The translations under genes and the position numbers were made by a program. The notes beneath the pieces are model-generated. The model had not been told where the DNA came from. It was given only the letters and a program-made list of their open reading frames with translations, and made no database searches. This document shows positions 5,367-6,655 of a stretch of DNA of 6,655 nucleotides, in pieces (within the stretch, counting starts at the first letter, position 1; each line of letters starts with the position of its first letter). The stretch is taken from contig JAHDBX010000099.1 in assembly GCA_020630145.1 (NCBI GenBank), positions 1 through 6,655 of the forward strand. The letters run 5' to 3'. The stretch is from Gammaproteobacteria bacterium (lineage in GTDB: Bacteria; Pseudomonadota; Gammaproteobacteria; HTCC5015).

Positions 5367-6655
5367 AACGAACCGGATATAAGGCAGCGAGCTGTTCTAA
5401 ACTTTTGGCTACCCACTGGTTATAAACGCCCGTTTGCATAAATTCAATATTTTTCTTATGTATGTCAATGGCTTTTTCCTCTAAAGGAAAAGCCTGCTCT
5501 TCTAATAAAAAGTTATACTGTTCCAACTGCTCTTCTGTTAAATTTGCTGGCTTCTCTGACTCAAGTATGTCGCCACTAAATTCATAATACAAACCTGCAA
5601 TTTTATATGTCGAAGCTGCGGTAATTTCGGGTATACCATAGCCGACCATATCGTATAGCATGGTTTCTGCTCTCTTAAGCTTCGCCTTCTTATCCGCTAA
5701 AGTTTCTCTAAAAGGCTCACCCAAACGAGCATCATTAAACAATTGAATAACCGGGTCAACTAACTCCAGAGAGGCATATGCTGCTAGATACTGTGTTCTA
5801 GCCGAGCGTTGATCTGCCGCACCTTTGTCTAAAGCCACCAACTTTTCAAGCGCACCAATACGAGATTTTTCATTGTTCGTTTTTTTATATAAAGCAGCTA
5901 AACTATTATATGACTCCATAATATCAACAACTGGATCATTAAATAACTTAACATGCGTCTCGTGGTTACGAATTGCATCATCATACAATTCACTCTTTTC
6001 ATAAAAATCAGCAGCTGTTAGCAAAGCTTCACGTTTAATATCAGGATCATCAGTTGATAGTGCCACCTTTTCATATTCAGCAGCAGCTTTATCAAGCTTG
6101 TTATCTTTTTCATAAACCAGGGCAAGCTTTTTGGTGACATCTGCTTGCAAGGGGTTGCTTGGATAGTTATTTCTAAAGTCAACGAGCACAGCACTTGCCC
6201 TAGTCCATTCTTCTAGGCCTATTAATGCTACACCGGCATCATACTCAGCGGTTTGTCTAATCTTTGTGTTTGGCGCCAAGCTGGCAATTCTTAAAAAGTC
6301 AGTAATCGCCTCTTCTGTCTGGCCAGTCAACATGTGCTGCTCGCCTTGTTTATATATTGATGCAGCTAGCTGCTCTTCCATATCCGCCAAACCTTTATCG
6401 TTTGTAGGAAGTCTCTTTGTAACCGTCAAATAAGACAACTCGGCCTGTTCAAATAAACCTGAATCAAACGACGCATAGCCTTTAATCTTCCACGCTGATG
6501 TTATCAACTCTGGCTTAGTATTTGGGTGTTGCGTAATTAACTGTTCCGAAGCCAAAATAGCTCGTTCAAATTCTTGCAAATCATAAAGGTTCTGCGCAGC
6601 ACTCGTTAGTACAGGTGGAGCCTCTGGGTGCTGAGGATAGGTTTCAGCAAATTGC
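5320..6655 (-). CDS. Large TPR-repeat protein, C-terminal part (start beyond the right edge)
   Basis: The reading frame is open from the right edge (…QFAETYPQHPEAP…) to the stop at 5322-5320, giving 444 residues. A TTG at 6579 in this frame is not the start, because clear repeat sequence continues upstream of it. Units of about 36-38 residues repeat with the pattern A-x-x-L-Y-D-x-x-x-F-x-x-A-I … hydrophobic … H/Y-P. Examples are NLYDLQEFERAILASEQLI, YASFDSGLFEQAELSYLTV, GEQHMLTGQTEEAITDFLRI, VYEKDNKLDKAAAEYEKVA and FYEKSELYDDAIRNHETHV. These are TPR/BamD/YbgF-like helical repeats filling most of the fragment. The last ~150 residues keep helical character but lose the regular repeat. It has no Cys in the visible part. 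Such proteins are usually exported to the periplasm, but the N-terminus is outside, so this cannot be seen. Myxococcus AglT/GltE is a comparable TPR partner of a TolQR-like motor. It ends overlapping the lipoprotein gene. Confidence 0.88.
   Translation of the reverse strand, partial: QFAETYPQHPEAPPVLTSAAQNLYDLQEFERAILASEQLITQHPNTKPELITSAWKIKGYASFDSGLFEQAELSYLTVTKRLPTNDKGLADMEEQLAASIYKQGEQHMLTGQTEEAITDFLRIASLAPNTKIRQTAEYDAGVALIGLEEWTRASAVLVDFRNNYPSNPLQADVTKKLALVYEKDNKLDKAAAEYEKVALSTDDPDIKREALLTAADFYEKSELYDDAIRNHETHVKLFNDPVVDIMESYNSLAALYKKTNNEKSRIGALEKLVALDKGAADQRSARTQYLAAYASLELVDPVIQLFNDARLGEPFRETLADKKAKLKRAETMLYDMVGYGIPEITAASTYKIAGLYYEFSGDILESEKPANLTEEQLEQYNFLLEEQAFPLEEKAIDIHKKNIEFMQTGVYNQWVAKSLEQLAALYPVRYAKVEVGAKSIQSIF

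Overview
The window reads as part of a Gram-negative chromosome. It has a lipoprotein with a lipobox, signal peptides, an ExbB/ExbD-type proton channel and a TonB-like protein, which together require an inner membrane, periplasm and outer membrane. Moderate-to-low GC (by eye low 40s percent) and the gene style fit a marine gammaproteobacterium, perhaps near Cellvibrionales. That placement is recollection and inference, not a search result. Every gene I can support lies on the minus strand, so transcription runs from high to low coordinates.

Layout in transcription order. (1) The 3' part of a large TPR-repeat protein, entering from the right edge and ending at 5320. (2) A TPR lipoprotein overlapping its end (5366-4644). 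(3) A small secreted protein whose ribosome-binding site overlaps the previous stop (4634-4359). (4) A MotA/TolQ/ExbB-family proton-channel subunit (4323-3652). (5) An ExbD-family protein carrying Asn in place of the usual membrane Asp (3627-3130). (6) A second ExbD-family protein that keeps the Asp (3127-2621). (7) A TonB-like energy transducer with an AgmX/PglI-type C-terminal domain (2614-1238). Gaps inside this set range from a 47-nt overlap to 35 nt, so it is almost certainly one operon. Its promoter lies outside the window. A 219-nt intergenic stretch follows, then the 5' part of a secreted DUF11-type adhesin-like protein (1018 to the left edge), probably with its own promoter.

How the genes could work together: the ExbB-like and two ExbD-like subunits would form a proton-driven inner-membrane motor. 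The motor would drive the AgmX/PglI-type protein, whose Pro/Lys-rich periplasmic spacer and C-terminal domain could reach across the periplasm. The TPR proteins and the small secreted protein would be the periplasmic and outer-membrane partners. One TolQ-like plus two TolR-like genes, with TPR and AgmX/PglI-type proteins, resembles the parts list of the Myxococcus AglRQS/Glt gliding machinery. It does not look like a classical TonB or Tol-Pal locus. What it does in this organism cannot be told from the sequence. The most notable points are the Asp/Asn asymmetry of the ExbD pair, the large cytoplasmic coiled-coil module on the TonB-like protein, and a possible CRP-dependent promoter before the surface-protein gene.
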